Positions 6,652-15,195 of a stretch of 21,630 bases of DNA are shown in pieces. A model generated the notes under the pieces. It searched no databases. It worked only from the letters and a program-made list of their open reading frames with translations, and was not told the DNA's origin. This DNA comes from a virus. Where the stretch lies: positions 1 through 21,630 of IMG/VR virus record IMGVR_UViG_3300037119_008262; one strand, 5' to 3'. The translations under genes were made by a program, and so were the position numbers. Each line of letters begins with the position of its first letter. The first letter of the stretch is position 1.

Positions 6652-6818
6652 ATGATCATACCGAGCAGATCCATTGGCTTGCTGATTTTAATCCTTCCCT
6701 AATCGATGCGTACAACCGCATGCCACTTACTGAGTATTACCAAATACTTGATTCAAAACTAGCTTCCCTCAAAAAGCAAATTAAAGAAAGTGGCAGAAAC
6801 ACAGCAGGTCATCATTGA
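6516..6818 (+). CDS. Frameshift extension of the tail chaperone (gpT-like part)
   Basis: This reading frame, -1 to the chaperone gene, is open only from 6477 to 6818 and has no convincing ATG start. Its last third (DDHTEQIHWLADFNPSLIDA, MPLTEYYQILDSKLASLKKQ) looks strongly protein-like and is covered by no other gene. Slippage on the T run would join 128 residues of the chaperone to about 100 residues here, giving a 228-residue fusion. Its end overlaps the tape measure start by 29 bases. The alternative is a sequencing error in the homopolymer, but both frames look coding after the run. Confidence 0.65.
   Translation, partial: EQAVQRIDTVLNACYRKHKNVFSGSRAGRRNTPNRSYKNIVSKSVDDHTEQIHWLADFNPSLIDAYNRMPLTEYYQILDSKLASLKKQIKESGRNTAGHH
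6517..6558 (+). promoter_or_regulatory. Candidate stimulatory hairpin after the slippery site
   Basis: AGCAGGC at 6517-6523 is perfectly complementary to GCCTGCT at 6552-6558, giving a 7-bp GC-rich stem with a 28-base loop. It begins directly after the slippery run. The spacing is shorter than the usual 5-9 bases, and the loop is long, so the pairing may be incidental or part of a larger fold. Confidence 0.4.
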
Positions 6819-9780
6819 GTTCGTAACGGACGATGCGCAGTTGGATACGGCTATTAATAAGCTGGAAAAGACAGGCGCTGTCGATAGTAAACTCGCGTCT
6901 GCATTCAAACAAACTAATGCTGAAATAAGTAAACAGTCAGCTGAAATAAAAAAGGCTGCATCGTCAACCGCGCCATTAAAAAAGAACCTGGAAGATGTTG
7001 ACAAGGCGACTAAAAAGTTTACCCAGGATTTCATGACCGGCTTTAATGAAGGCGTTTTAGAAACGCTGAAAGAGGCCGGAGTAGGCGCGGAAGAATTTGC
7101 TGCGGCGCTGGGTAGCGGTCAAACGGAGGTAGAAAAATCTTCGGATAGCCTGCGTCAGCGACTAAAGATCCTTACTGAGCAGATAACGGCGATGAAGTTG
7201 GCTGGCGAGGATGGTACTGAAGCATTCAAGGCCTTGGTTGTCGAAGCGGGTAATATAAAGGATGCAATGGGCGATGCTGGGGCTGAAATAAAAAACGCCG
7301 CAGCTAATAGCCAGACGCTAGACGGTCTTATTGGGGCGGCCCAGGCGGTGGCCGGTGGGTTCGCGGTGGCGCAGGGAGCAGCTGCGCTGTTTGGTGATGA
7401 GAACGAAGATCTGCAAAAAACACTCCTTAAGGTAAATGCAGTCATGGCGATACTGCAAGGATTGCAAACCGTAGGCAATGCCCTTCAAAAAGAGAGTGCG
7501 GTTGTCCAATTATTCAGCAACAAACAAAAGATAATAGCCAACGCGCAATTGGCAGTTGAAAACGGATTACAATCTACAAGTATTGTAGTTAGGCTAGGGG
7601 CGGCTATCGCCCAAAGAATCTTAAACGCCGCAATGGCCGCAAACCCTATCCTGCTGTTTATATCCGCTTTAATCTTGGTTGTAACAGCAATGGCTGCTTA
7701 TATAAAAAGCAGCAAAGAGGCAGAAATACAAACAGGTGACTTAAATGCAGCAGTAGAGGCGGCCACAGAAGGTTTTGAAAACTATGCACGCCAGGTTAAA
7801 TTAAGGAGCGACGAGGCGACGTCTGAACTTGAAAAAAATGGGGCATTACAATCTCAAATACTCGAAGGCCAACTAAATGCAGAAAAAGACATTGATGCAA
7901 AAAGAAGGCAAGAAATAGCCCGTTTGCGGAAGTTTTTAACAACTTCAAGGGATGCAGACGAGGAAGCGATAAAGGCCGCCAATGAGCGCCTTAAGCAGTT
8001 AGCGCAAGATAGCGCAGAGGCCGATGTAAAAATAAAAACAGAACAAAACGGCTTAACCAGACAACTCCGCGAAGAAGATATCAAGGGTCAAATTGCTGCC
8101 GCTGAAACTGCATTGCTGGCAGCTAAGGAAGGAAGCCAAAAGCAATTACAATTGCAAAAGAGATTAGTAAGCCTGGGAGCGCAGGGGGAAATAAACGCCG
8201 CAGGGCTAACAGAGGCGGAGAAAACAAACATTGCAGCCAAAGCCATTAAAGAACGGAGCGAGCTTGATGCGGCTGCTGCAAAACGCGATATTGATTTGCA
8301 ACTTAAAAAGATCGATGATCAGCTTATAAACATTAAGGAAGGGTCACAAGAGGAATTGAATCTGAAAAAACAACAAATTGACCTTCAGGCTCAATCAGAA
8401 TTAACCAGCACTAAACTAAGCGAAGACGAGAAGGCAGAAATAATTAAGAATGCCTTTGAAAAGAAGTTCAAACTTCAGCAAGACTATAACAAACGCGTAG
8501 AACGAGAAGCTATCGAGGCTCAAATAAACATTAACACTGCCGAGCTATCACAAATCAAGACAAATAGCGACAATAGGCTTATCCTTCAGATAGCGAATAT
8601 TGAGCTTGCGGCTGCTGCAGAAGTCAATGCCGCAGAAGGAAATTCCGCAAAGATCAAAGAAATAAACGCCAAACGTGATGCCGATATTTTAGCCGTTAGA
8701 AAGCAATTTATCGAAGACGCTGCGCAGTATGAAATAGATATTCGTACTGCCGACAACGGACCGTCTAACCGAATGCTTCAAAGGACAATTAGCGACGAAA
8801 GGAAATCATTGGAAGTTAGAAAGGCCGCTATTCGACAACTAGCAGCCGAGCAAATCAAAGACGTTGACACAAGGCTGAAAGCATTGCAGGACGAAAAAGA
8901 TCAACGACTAATAAGCGAGGAAGACTACAATTTAAAATACAAGCAGCTTTCTGACAAAAGAAAAGAAATCAATGAAAAAACAGAGGAGGACATAACGGCA
9001 AAAACAAAAGAAGAGAGTAAGTTAAGAGAGGAAGTTGCTTTTGCTGCATTATATGCAATAGCCACGGTTATTTCAGGCATAAATGATAATCAAACAGAAA
9101 GCGAGAATCAGCGAATTGAAGGCGAAAAGAAAAGGGTTGCGGATCTTTTAGAAGCCGGTGCCATTACCGAAAAGGAAGCCAAAGCGAGAAATAAAAGATT
9201 AGATATTGAAGAAAGAAAATTAAAACGCGAGCAAGCCCAACGCGAAAAGAATCTGGCAATATTCAATGCGGTAATAAACACCGCCTCAGCAATAACAAAA
9301 GCACTGGCAAGCGCCCCGCCACCTTACAATGCAATACTGGCCGGCATTTCTGCAGCGCTTGGTCTCGCACAAATTGCCATTATCAACAACCGCCCGTTAC
9401 CCAAATTTGCCAAAGGTAAAAAAGATCGATATGAAGGCCCCGGTGAAATCGGTGAGGCCGGTATGGAGTTAATGCAACATGACGGGCAATTGTACCTTGC
9501 CAAAAAGAGAACGCTGGTATGGCTGGGTAAGGATGATAAGGTATATAACCCGACAGAGACTAAGGAAATGCTGATGCCGACAGTAGACAGGCAATTGATG
9601 CAGTGGCAAGCACCGGTGCAAAAACAGCCAGATGCAAAAGAAATAGCATCGGAATTGGTAAAGGCGCTTAAGAAGATGCCAGGTACTAACGTAAACATAG
9701 ATGAACATGGGCTTAAGATATGGGTACAGGAGGGTCAAAGCCGTAACAACTACATGGATAAAAGATATAGTAGCAAATAA
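6790..9780 (+). CDS. Tail tape measure protein, 996 aa
   Basis: This protein sets tail length and is ejected with the DNA. It starts at a GTG. Residues 1-280 are helical with Gly/Ala-rich segments (NSQTLDGLIGAAQAVAGGFA near 175-195). A strongly hydrophobic segment at 281-305 (MAANPILLFISALILVV) is typical of tape measures. Residues 310-830 form a very long charged coiled coil rich in Glu, Lys and Gln. A second hydrophobic stretch lies near 833-870, followed by a Bacteroidota-type C-terminal cap (RPLPKFAKGKK, GPGEIGEAGMELM). At about 1.5 angstrom per residue, 996 residues suggest a tail near 150 nm. No lysozyme or peptidase domain was seen. Confidence 0.92.
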   Translation: MAETQQVIIEFVTDDAQLDTAINKLEKTGAVDSKLASAFKQTNAEISKQSAEIKKAASSTAPLKKNLEDVDKATKKFTQDFMTGFNEGVLETLKEAGVGAEEFAAALGSGQTEVEKSSDSLRQRLKILTEQITAMKLAGEDGTEAFKALVVEAGNIKDAMGDAGAEIKNAAANSQTLDGLIGAAQAVAGGFAVAQGAAALFGDENEDLQKTLLKVNAVMAILQGLQTVGNALQKESAVVQLFSNKQKIIANAQLAVENGLQSTSIVVRLGAAIAQRILNAAMAANPILLFISALILVVTAMAAYIKSSKEAEIQTGDLNAAVEAATEGFENYARQVKLRSDEATSELEKNGALQSQILEGQLNAEKDIDAKRRQEIARLRKFLTTSRDADEEAIKAANERLKQLAQDSAEADVKIKTEQNGLTRQLREEDIKGQIAAAETALLAAKEGSQKQLQLQKRLVSLGAQGEINAAGLTEAEKTNIAAKAIKERSELDAAAAKRDIDLQLKKIDDQLINIKEGSQEELNLKKQQIDLQAQSELTSTKLSEDEKAEIIKNAFEKKFKLQQDYNKRVEREAIEAQININTAELSQIKTNSDNRLILQIANIELAAAAEVNAAEGNSAKIKEINAKRDADILAVRKQFIEDAAQYEIDIRTADNGPSNRMLQRTISDERKSLEVRKAAIRQLAAEQIKDVDTRLKALQDEKDQRLISEEDYNLKYKQLSDKRKEINEKTEEDITAKTKEESKLREEVAFAALYAIATVISGINDNQTESENQRIEGEKKRVADLLEAGAITEKEAKARNKRLDIEERKLKREQAQREKNLAIFNAVINTASAITKALASAPPPYNAILAGISAALGLAQIAIINNRPLPKFAKGKKDRYEGPGEIGEAGMELMQHDGQLYLAKKRTLVWLGKDDKVYNPTETKEMLMPTVDRQLMQWQAPVQKQPDAKEIASELVKALKKMPGTNVNIDEHGLKIWVQEGQSRNNYMDKRYSSK

Positions 9781-9786
9781 CAAACT

Positions 9787-9826
9787 ATATATTAATTTAG
9801 GGGTTAACCCAAAAAAGTTAATATAT
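9787..9826. repeat. Nested palindrome upstream of the lipoprotein gene
   Basis: The outer arms ATATATTAA (9787-9795) and TTAATATAT (9818-9826) are perfect inverted repeats. Between them lies the perfect 10-base palindrome GGGTTAACCC (9801-9810). The right arm reaches into the lipoprotein start codon (9825). It could be an operator or an RNA fold that hides the start. It lacks a following T tract on either strand, so it is not a standard terminator. Confidence 0.5.
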
Positions 9827-10157
9827 GAAAAGTTTAACAGTTATCGCAATCGTGCTCTTTGTTTCATGCAGCAACCCTAAAGCAAAAATTGTAGAACAGA
9901 TAAAGGCGTATAAGGATAGTTCGTTAGTGGTAACAAAAGCGGTTTCGGTGTTATTAGTAAATGAAACTTTAAAATACGAGGAGTTGTATTTTACTAACGG
10001 CAAAAAGGATTTCGATAAAGTAGGCGACCAAGGTATAAAGAAAATATACATGGACTACCAGGATAAAAATGAAATTGCAAAATGGGATCTTAAATTAAAA
10101 GAACTCCATTTTAAATCAAAAATCGACTCCCTAGAGTTGGAACTAAAAAAATATTAG
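9825..10157 (+). CDS. Putative lipoprotein, 110 aa
   Basis: The N-terminus MKSLTVIAIVLFVSC is a short lipoprotein signal with Cys15 as the predicted lipidated residue (FVSC is an acceptable Bacteroidota-type lipobox). The mature part is about 95 residues, charged, and ends in a long helix (FKSKIDSLELELKKY). It sits between the tape measure and a large tail protein, and is more AT-rich than its neighbours, suggesting a later insertion (a moron). Lipoproteins in this position in other phages can block superinfection, but here that is only inference. A 44-base gap with a nested palindrome precedes it. Confidence 0.7.
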   Translation: MKSLTVIAIVLFVSCSNPKAKIVEQIKAYKDSSLVVTKAVSVLLVNETLKYEELYFTNGKKDFDKVGDQGIKKIYMDYQDKNEIAKWDLKLKELHFKSKIDSLELELKKY

Positions 10158-10160
10158 CTA

Positions 10161-12362
10161 TTGTACTTCGAATTCTACTTAGACGATCTTGAAATTGATG
10201 AGCCGCAAGGCTTCGCTGACATAGTGCTGAATATGAAGCGGGACGATAACTGGCACGGAATATTCTTCGAGGCTAGCACGTCGGAGCTTGCATTCTACGG
10301 GGCAGCTGCTGCTTATCTTAAAGACAAAAAGGAAACGCAGGGATTGAAGTCAGATGTAACATTCAAAGCGCTTCAGGCATGTGGCATTTATGATGAGCCA
10401 GAAGTTATCCTCGAAGGCAAACTCGATTTCGGAAAATATACCGAAAATTGTGGCAGCACCTGCCTGGTTAAAATACCAGTGGAGCAAATCGGTTGCTTAA
10501 TGACCCTGCGCAATCGGTATGATCAAAAGGTTGATCTCGATGCTACTACCACTTTCAATAAAATGTCGGCCCTGCAACAATATGATAAGCTGAACTTTGA
10601 AATGGAGTTACCGGCCAAGGCGCTCGATGTTCGTGCTGAGGGAAATGTAAGTTTAGCCGGCAATACAGATGGCATAACCGATGCAGAGTTATTTAGTGGA
10701 TATGTACACATAAGACCGGTATATGAAAGGGAGATATTTAATAGTATTGACACCGGGCAAATAGCAGAGGTAGCAAGTAGCTTTGCAACGAATCAGGCAT
10801 TTGGCGGATTACCCCCATCTCCACAAATATTATTTGAGGATAATATTGATTGCTTTAGTGGCGAATTTGAATATGAGATAAGGCTAAAGGGGAACTTTTC
10901 CATTGACGGAAACAATGACTTTTTGTGGGCCAAATTGAGATGGCTTGAATGGTTTCCGGCTGAAACGGATGATACATTGGGGCCTAATGCTACGGTGATA
11001 CAAGAGTTTGATATATTCTCGCCAACTGGCTCGGGTGGGTGGCCGCGACCTAATTCTGCATCTTATGATCAAACATTTACCGGAACTATTGAATTAAAAC
11101 CGGATCACGGCTATTATGCGGTGCTCGAAATAGCGGTGTTGCCAGGAGATTTTACCATTAGTAATACGTTTGATCCCGAAACGTATTTTAGGGTTTCAGC
11201 CGTTAAGGCTTGTCCACCAACTGACGCGAACGTATACGCCATTAACGAACTCCTGAGCCGGGTCACAGAGGCTATTACTGATAATTGCCTTAAAGTGAAA
11301 TCAGATTATTATGGCCGTACTGATAGTCAGCCTTACGCGAGCGCCGAAGACGGGTGCGGCAGCTTGCGTGTCGCATCAAGTGGCTTAAAAATCAGAAGGG
11401 CGCCAACCTCTGCATTCTTTGCCAGCTTGAAAGATATGTTCGATGGCCTTCGTGGTATTGATAACATCGGTATGGGCATAGAGCCAAATCCATTCATTCC
11501 GGACTATAATTGGTTACGCATCGAACCGGTTGAGTATTTCTACCAGGATACTGAAATATTAGCATTGCCTTTTGTTCCAGAAGCGGAGATCGCAATTCAG
11601 GAGCAATTGCATTATAGCAACATTGATTCAGGGTATCAGAAGTGGGAGGTTGAGCGTGTTAATGGCCTTGACGAGCCGAACAGTAACCGGAAGTATCGCA
11701 CAGGCCTATCATCGGTCAATAATCCAATTGATATCACCTCAAAGTTAATTGCCGGTAGTTACGCGATAGAGGTAACACGACAACAGACATTTGCAAAAAC
11801 CGGAGCCGCTGATACTACTTATGACAACGAGACATTTATTATCTGCGTTGAACGACAAACATATAGCTTCATTGTAGAGCAGGGTAACATAGATAATGCA
11901 GCGAATGTTTTCAGTCCTCAAACGCTTTACAATTGGCGCATACGTCCGTTCTCAAACCTCATGCGGTGGTTTAAGTCGATCGCTAATAGTTACCCAAACA
12001 TTTACGACTCGGCTAACAAGCTGTTCTTTGCATCCGGTACTGGTAACTTTCTGGCAGAGGGACAAATAGGCGGCGCGTACCCTGCGTGCAAATTTGAGAA
12101 TGGGGTAAAGGCGGAAAACCGAGACTTGGGGGTAATGGACTTTGCAGATACTACACAGGCGACGCCGTTATGGAATCCGGAGTATGCAACTCTTAAGTAT
12201 CCGTTAAGTGTGGCCGATTATCGGGCGTTAAAGACTAATCCTTATGGCTATATATCATTTCAATGCGGTACCGGCGAGTGGAAGAAAGGGTATATCCAGA
12301 ATTTGCGGTATAGATTAAATGCAGGGCAATGTGATTTTGTACTCAAACTAAAATACAGTTAA
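10161..12362 (+). CDS. Large tail protein, probably tail tip or baseplate, 733 aa
   Basis: It starts at TTG 10161, four bases after the lipoprotein stop; the next in-frame ATG would remove the conserved-looking N-terminus (YFEFYLDDLEIDEPQGF). The 733 residues are mostly beta-rich and acidic, with about a dozen cysteines (for example ENCGSTC near residues 94-100) and many aromatic residues. There are no recognisable enzyme motifs, signal peptide or membrane segments. Its place directly downstream of the tape measure and upstream of fibre-like proteins is where distal-tail or hub proteins occur. The specific role is inferred from position only. Its TAA overlaps the next ATG. Confidence 0.65.
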   Translation: MYFEFYLDDLEIDEPQGFADIVLNMKRDDNWHGIFFEASTSELAFYGAAAAYLKDKKETQGLKSDVTFKALQACGIYDEPEVILEGKLDFGKYTENCGSTCLVKIPVEQIGCLMTLRNRYDQKVDLDATTTFNKMSALQQYDKLNFEMELPAKALDVRAEGNVSLAGNTDGITDAELFSGYVHIRPVYEREIFNSIDTGQIAEVASSFATNQAFGGLPPSPQILFEDNIDCFSGEFEYEIRLKGNFSIDGNNDFLWAKLRWLEWFPAETDDTLGPNATVIQEFDIFSPTGSGGWPRPNSASYDQTFTGTIELKPDHGYYAVLEIAVLPGDFTISNTFDPETYFRVSAVKACPPTDANVYAINELLSRVTEAITDNCLKVKSDYYGRTDSQPYASAEDGCGSLRVASSGLKIRRAPTSAFFASLKDMFDGLRGIDNIGMGIEPNPFIPDYNWLRIEPVEYFYQDTEILALPFVPEAEIAIQEQLHYSNIDSGYQKWEVERVNGLDEPNSNRKYRTGLSSVNNPIDITSKLIAGSYAIEVTRQQTFAKTGAADTTYDNETFIICVERQTYSFIVEQGNIDNAANVFSPQTLYNWRIRPFSNLMRWFKSIANSYPNIYDSANKLFFASGTGNFLAEGQIGGAYPACKFENGVKAENRDLGVMDFADTTQATPLWNPEYATLKYPLSVADYRALKTNPYGYISFQCGTGEWKKGYIQNLRYRLNAGQCDFVLKLKYS

Positions 12363-13111
12363 TGGCATACGGGATAATTTCTCCGCCTCAGTCGTTCGTG
12401 CAGTTCTCAGAAACGGGCAAGGTGGATAATTGCATTTTCGATAAGATAAATTTCTGCCTGCCGGTTTACGAAGATGGCGACGTAGCATTTCAATTTTATC
12501 TCACTGGTACCGATAGTGATATAGATGCTCTTTGTGGAGTGTACGGTAGCCCGATTTCATTAGGAATAGTTAACGCCTGTGACGATGCCGATTTCTTATT
12601 GGAATTCACGGCCAACCCATACAATGAGTTGCCGGAGATATTCAGAGTAAGCGATACAATGTTACTGGTAAACTGGGCGCACGGGGTGCCCGGATTTACA
12701 AACGTAATTGGATATAATGAATGTTTTAAGATTCGCGTTCAGATAGGGTTGATTAAATTCTGTAGTAACTGTTTTGAACGCACGTCTGACAATTGCTTCA
12801 CCTCGGTGGTTGAGTATTCGGCAGACGAAAACGCCTTTGGCTTCAATTATTGTGGATCGGGAACGACTATACAGGGCGAGCTTTCATGTGAGCCTACAAT
12901 AGTTCCATTCGAAAACGCAAGTACATTAAGCATTCCTTATACTGCGAGCCTACAGGCGGCTTACGGACCTGTGCCCACAATTCAGGTGTGGATATCTGAC
13001 GGAACGAACCTTGTCAATATGGGCATTACAGCGACGTTTGATGCATACCCGCCTAATGTGCTGGGTTTCGATTTTGGAGGGCCGGCCAGCGGCATCATTG
13101 TAATAAGGTAG
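12362..13111 (+). CDS. Tail-associated protein with C-terminal shared beta module, 249 aa
   Basis: Residues 1-170 form a unique, cysteine-rich, beta-looking domain (FDKINFCLPVYEDGDVAFQF; CSNCFERTSDNC). Residues about 175-249 carry the shared module: PTIVPFEN, LQAAYGPVPTIQVW, DGTNLVNMGI and DFGGPASGIIVIR, closely matching the protein at 4546. Ten cysteines in 249 residues suggest disulfides in an exposed virion part. The ATG overlaps the preceding TAA. Likely a tail tip or fibre subunit; the exact role is unknown. Confidence 0.65.
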   Translation: MAYGIISPPQSFVQFSETGKVDNCIFDKINFCLPVYEDGDVAFQFYLTGTDSDIDALCGVYGSPISLGIVNACDDADFLLEFTANPYNELPEIFRVSDTMLLVNWAHGVPGFTNVIGYNECFKIRVQIGLIKFCSNCFERTSDNCFTSVVEYSADENAFGFNYCGSGTTIQGELSCEPTIVPFENASTLSIPYTASLQAAYGPVPTIQVWISDGTNLVNMGITATFDAYPPNVLGFDFGGPASGIIVIR

Positions 13112-13154
13112 TGTGTTCATTGCTGTTAGTATTATTATATGTTAAATACAATAT

Positions 13155-14324
13155 ATGTCTTTTAAGAATAGAATCAGATTGCCCTTCTACGTCACACGCC
13201 CCCAATATCCGCGTGAGGCGAACGTATTTCGTCGGGCCGATGGTTCAACGAAGGTGCAATCGGTTATAATTCGTAAAGTATTTGAGGGCGAAACCGATAA
13301 CCTGCCTAAAGAAATTCACGAGCGCTTGATAATAGCATTATCGCATGACGACGTTACCATCGAAGGCAGGTATTTATCAACCGGTGTTTCATTGGAGGGT
13401 AATGATTACGATATAGAATGGACTAAATTCCTGGATTTCCCACTGGCAAAAGCCGCATTCAAGGTTCAGGTGACGCCTTTCAATTACTCAAATGATAACT
13501 GTCAAACCTGCGAGGAATTATCGCAAGTTGTATGCGTTGATGATAACATTGGAACTATCGATGAAGATGAAACGGTAAGCGTACCGGTGTTGGATAATGA
13601 TTCGATATGCTGTAGCCCGGTTGTTATTTCATTAGTCTCCTTTAATACAACATATTTAGATAGCTGCATTATATCCGGTAGTGATATAATTATCCACGCC
13701 AAACCACTACTTTCCGATGCAAATAGTATTGTACTGGCAACGTATCGCGCTCGGTGCCCGAACGGGTCATACGATGAGGCAAATATCATCGGCGATATAA
13801 ACGGGACTGACCCGACGCCGACCTGTTTGGCGCCCCTTGATCCTATATTAGTTTCACTGGACAGCGACACGAGTGCATCATTTAGCTGGACGGCGCCGTC
13901 TCCTGCGCCCGCGTGTGGGTATCATTGGGAGGTACGGCGACCTGTTACCGGCGAGGTTATTGCAAGTGGGGATGCGGCAGGCGTATCTGTTGCTGTAACA
14001 GGACTACCAAGTAATGAGAACTTTTTAAGATTCTATGTTCGCAGCAATTGCTGTAGTCTGGATAGCAATTATGCGGGACCGGTAATTTTTAGTCTGCCAC
14101 CTCCGAGCGATACGGAAGCTTGCGGAAATTATCAAATAGACAACACCCATTTCCTTTTATACGGCACTGCAACATATTTAGACTGCAATGGAGTTGAGCA
14201 AAATGTAATAGTGCCGGCCAGTCAAACGAGATTCATTTGTGCTTTACAATCAAGCCCTGGCGTTCCGGTTGAAATATCAACAAGCGGCGGGAATTTGATC
14301 ATTACATATACAGGCTTATGCTAA
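13155..14324 (+). CDS. Tail fibre-like protein with Ig-like and fibronectin type III domains
   Basis: A 389-residue protein in four parts. Residues 1-120 form an N-terminal beta domain that probably docks to the tail. Residues about 128-215 resemble a bacterial Ig-like domain (DNIGTIDEDETVSVPVLDND). Residues about 221-313 form an FN3 domain (SFSWTAPSPAPACGYHWEV; VTGLPSNENFLRFYVRSNCC). Residues 320-389 form a Thr/Ile-rich cap ending in Cys. It has 15 cysteines, unusual for a phage fibre. FN3 and Ig-like domains on phage tails commonly bind cell-surface sugars. The adjacent glycosyltransferase at 14318 overlaps it by 7 bases and could modify it. Receptor binding is inferred. Confidence 0.7.
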   Translation: MSFKNRIRLPFYVTRPQYPREANVFRRADGSTKVQSVIIRKVFEGETDNLPKEIHERLIIALSHDDVTIEGRYLSTGVSLEGNDYDIEWTKFLDFPLAKAAFKVQVTPFNYSNDNCQTCEELSQVVCVDDNIGTIDEDETVSVPVLDNDSICCSPVVISLVSFNTTYLDSCIISGSDIIIHAKPLLSDANSIVLATYRARCPNGSYDEANIIGDINGTDPTPTCLAPLDPILVSLDSDTSASFSWTAPSPAPACGYHWEVRRPVTGEVIASGDAAGVSVAVTGLPSNENFLRFYVRSNCCSLDSNYAGPVIFSLPPPSDTEACGNYQIDNTHFLLYGTATYLDCNGVEQNVIVPASQTRFICALQSSPGVPVEISTSGGNLIITYTGLC

Positions 14325-15193
14325 ACAAACGCGGGATCTTACTGCTGGCTACCGGGCATCCGTACTACGGTAGAATGGCCTACTGTCTGGCAATGTCAAT
14401 AAAAGCGATTGACCCCGATTTTCCTATCTGCATTATTCATAGCGAAAATTCACTGAATCATTTGAGCGTCCATCAACGAAGATTTTTCGATGAAATGATT
14501 TTATTGCCAGAGGCGAAGGTGAAAGGCTTTGCGTGTAAGCTTCATTTGGACGAATTGAGCCCGTTCGAGGAAACGCTTTTCCTCGATGCGGACATGGCGT
14601 GGTTACCAAAGCGCGGGCCTGGGCAATTAATGGATGAGCTTTCGACCTTTGAGTATACGGGTATAACAGAAGGCCATTATAATATTAACACTAACGACCG
14701 GTCCGAGATCAGCAAGAAATATTATTTCTGGGCCGATGTAGATGAGATTGTGAAAAAGTATGAATTGAATGGGAAAATTTATCAGTGGCGTAGCGAGGTG
14801 ATTTATTTCAAAAAGACCGAAAAGGTTAAACAGTTCTTTGCCGATGCGAGGAAGATCAACACCAGTCATGGGCTAAAAAGCATAATTATGTTTGGCGACC
14901 AGGTGCCCGACGAGCTGGGTATTAATATCAGCGCTGCTATTCACGGCATTGAGCCCCACCAATACAAGTGGATACCGGCCTTATGGCCGCGACTCCATGG
15001 GAACAACACAACCTGTTTCGAGGAAATATATAACCGGTATTACTTGCTGAGCTGCGGGAGTAATTATGCAACGGGCGATATTAAAAAACTTTACGACAGG
15101 GTTATTAAATGCGCGGCAAATAAGTTTCAGACTCAACATGTTTTCCCGCTGATCGATAAAAAATCATTTATACCAGATAGACAAAAAATGTAA
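14318..15193 (+). CDS. GT-A type glycosyltransferase (GT8-like), 291 aa
   Basis: A probable nucleotide-sugar transferase. The N-terminus GILLLATGHPYYGRMAYCLA followed by DPDFPICIIHS resembles the sugar-nucleotide-binding strand of GT8-like enzymes. ETLFLDADMAWL carries the DxD metal motif at residues 90-92, preceded by a conserved-type Lys/Leu helix (KLHLDELSP). A second half with HGLKSIIMFGDQ and PRLHGN fits the acceptor side. It has no membrane anchor or signal peptide. It lies inside the structural operon between a fibre-like gene and the portal, overlapping the former by 7 bases. Virion protein glycosylation is the obvious idea; modification of host surface sugars is the alternative. The sugar cannot be read from sequence. 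Confidence 0.7.
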   Translation: MLNKRGILLLATGHPYYGRMAYCLAMSIKAIDPDFPICIIHSENSLNHLSVHQRRFFDEMILLPEAKVKGFACKLHLDELSPFEETLFLDADMAWLPKRGPGQLMDELSTFEYTGITEGHYNINTNDRSEISKKYYFWADVDEIVKKYELNGKIYQWRSEVIYFKKTEKVKQFFADARKINTSHGLKSIIMFGDQVPDELGINISAAIHGIEPHQYKWIPALWPRLHGNNTTCFEEIYNRYYLLSCGSNYATGDIKKLYDRVIKCAANKFQTQHVFPLIDKKSFIPDRQKM

Positions 15194-15195
15194 GT

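Noticed and set aside
9324-9783. Long open frames on the - strand inside the tape measure gene
   Set aside because: They lie wholly opposite a clear tape measure gene, have low-complexity Ser/Cys/Ala-rich composition typical of antisense to helical Lys/Glu-rich proteins, and show no motif or start context.
9801-9810. GGGTTAACCC as a transcription terminator
   Set aside because: The + strand continues with A residues rather than T, and the - strand has its T run before the palindrome instead of after it.
13138-13164. Eight-codon ORF before the FN3 protein gene
   Set aside because: Too short, overlaps the next start out of frame, and has no coupling to the upstream gene.
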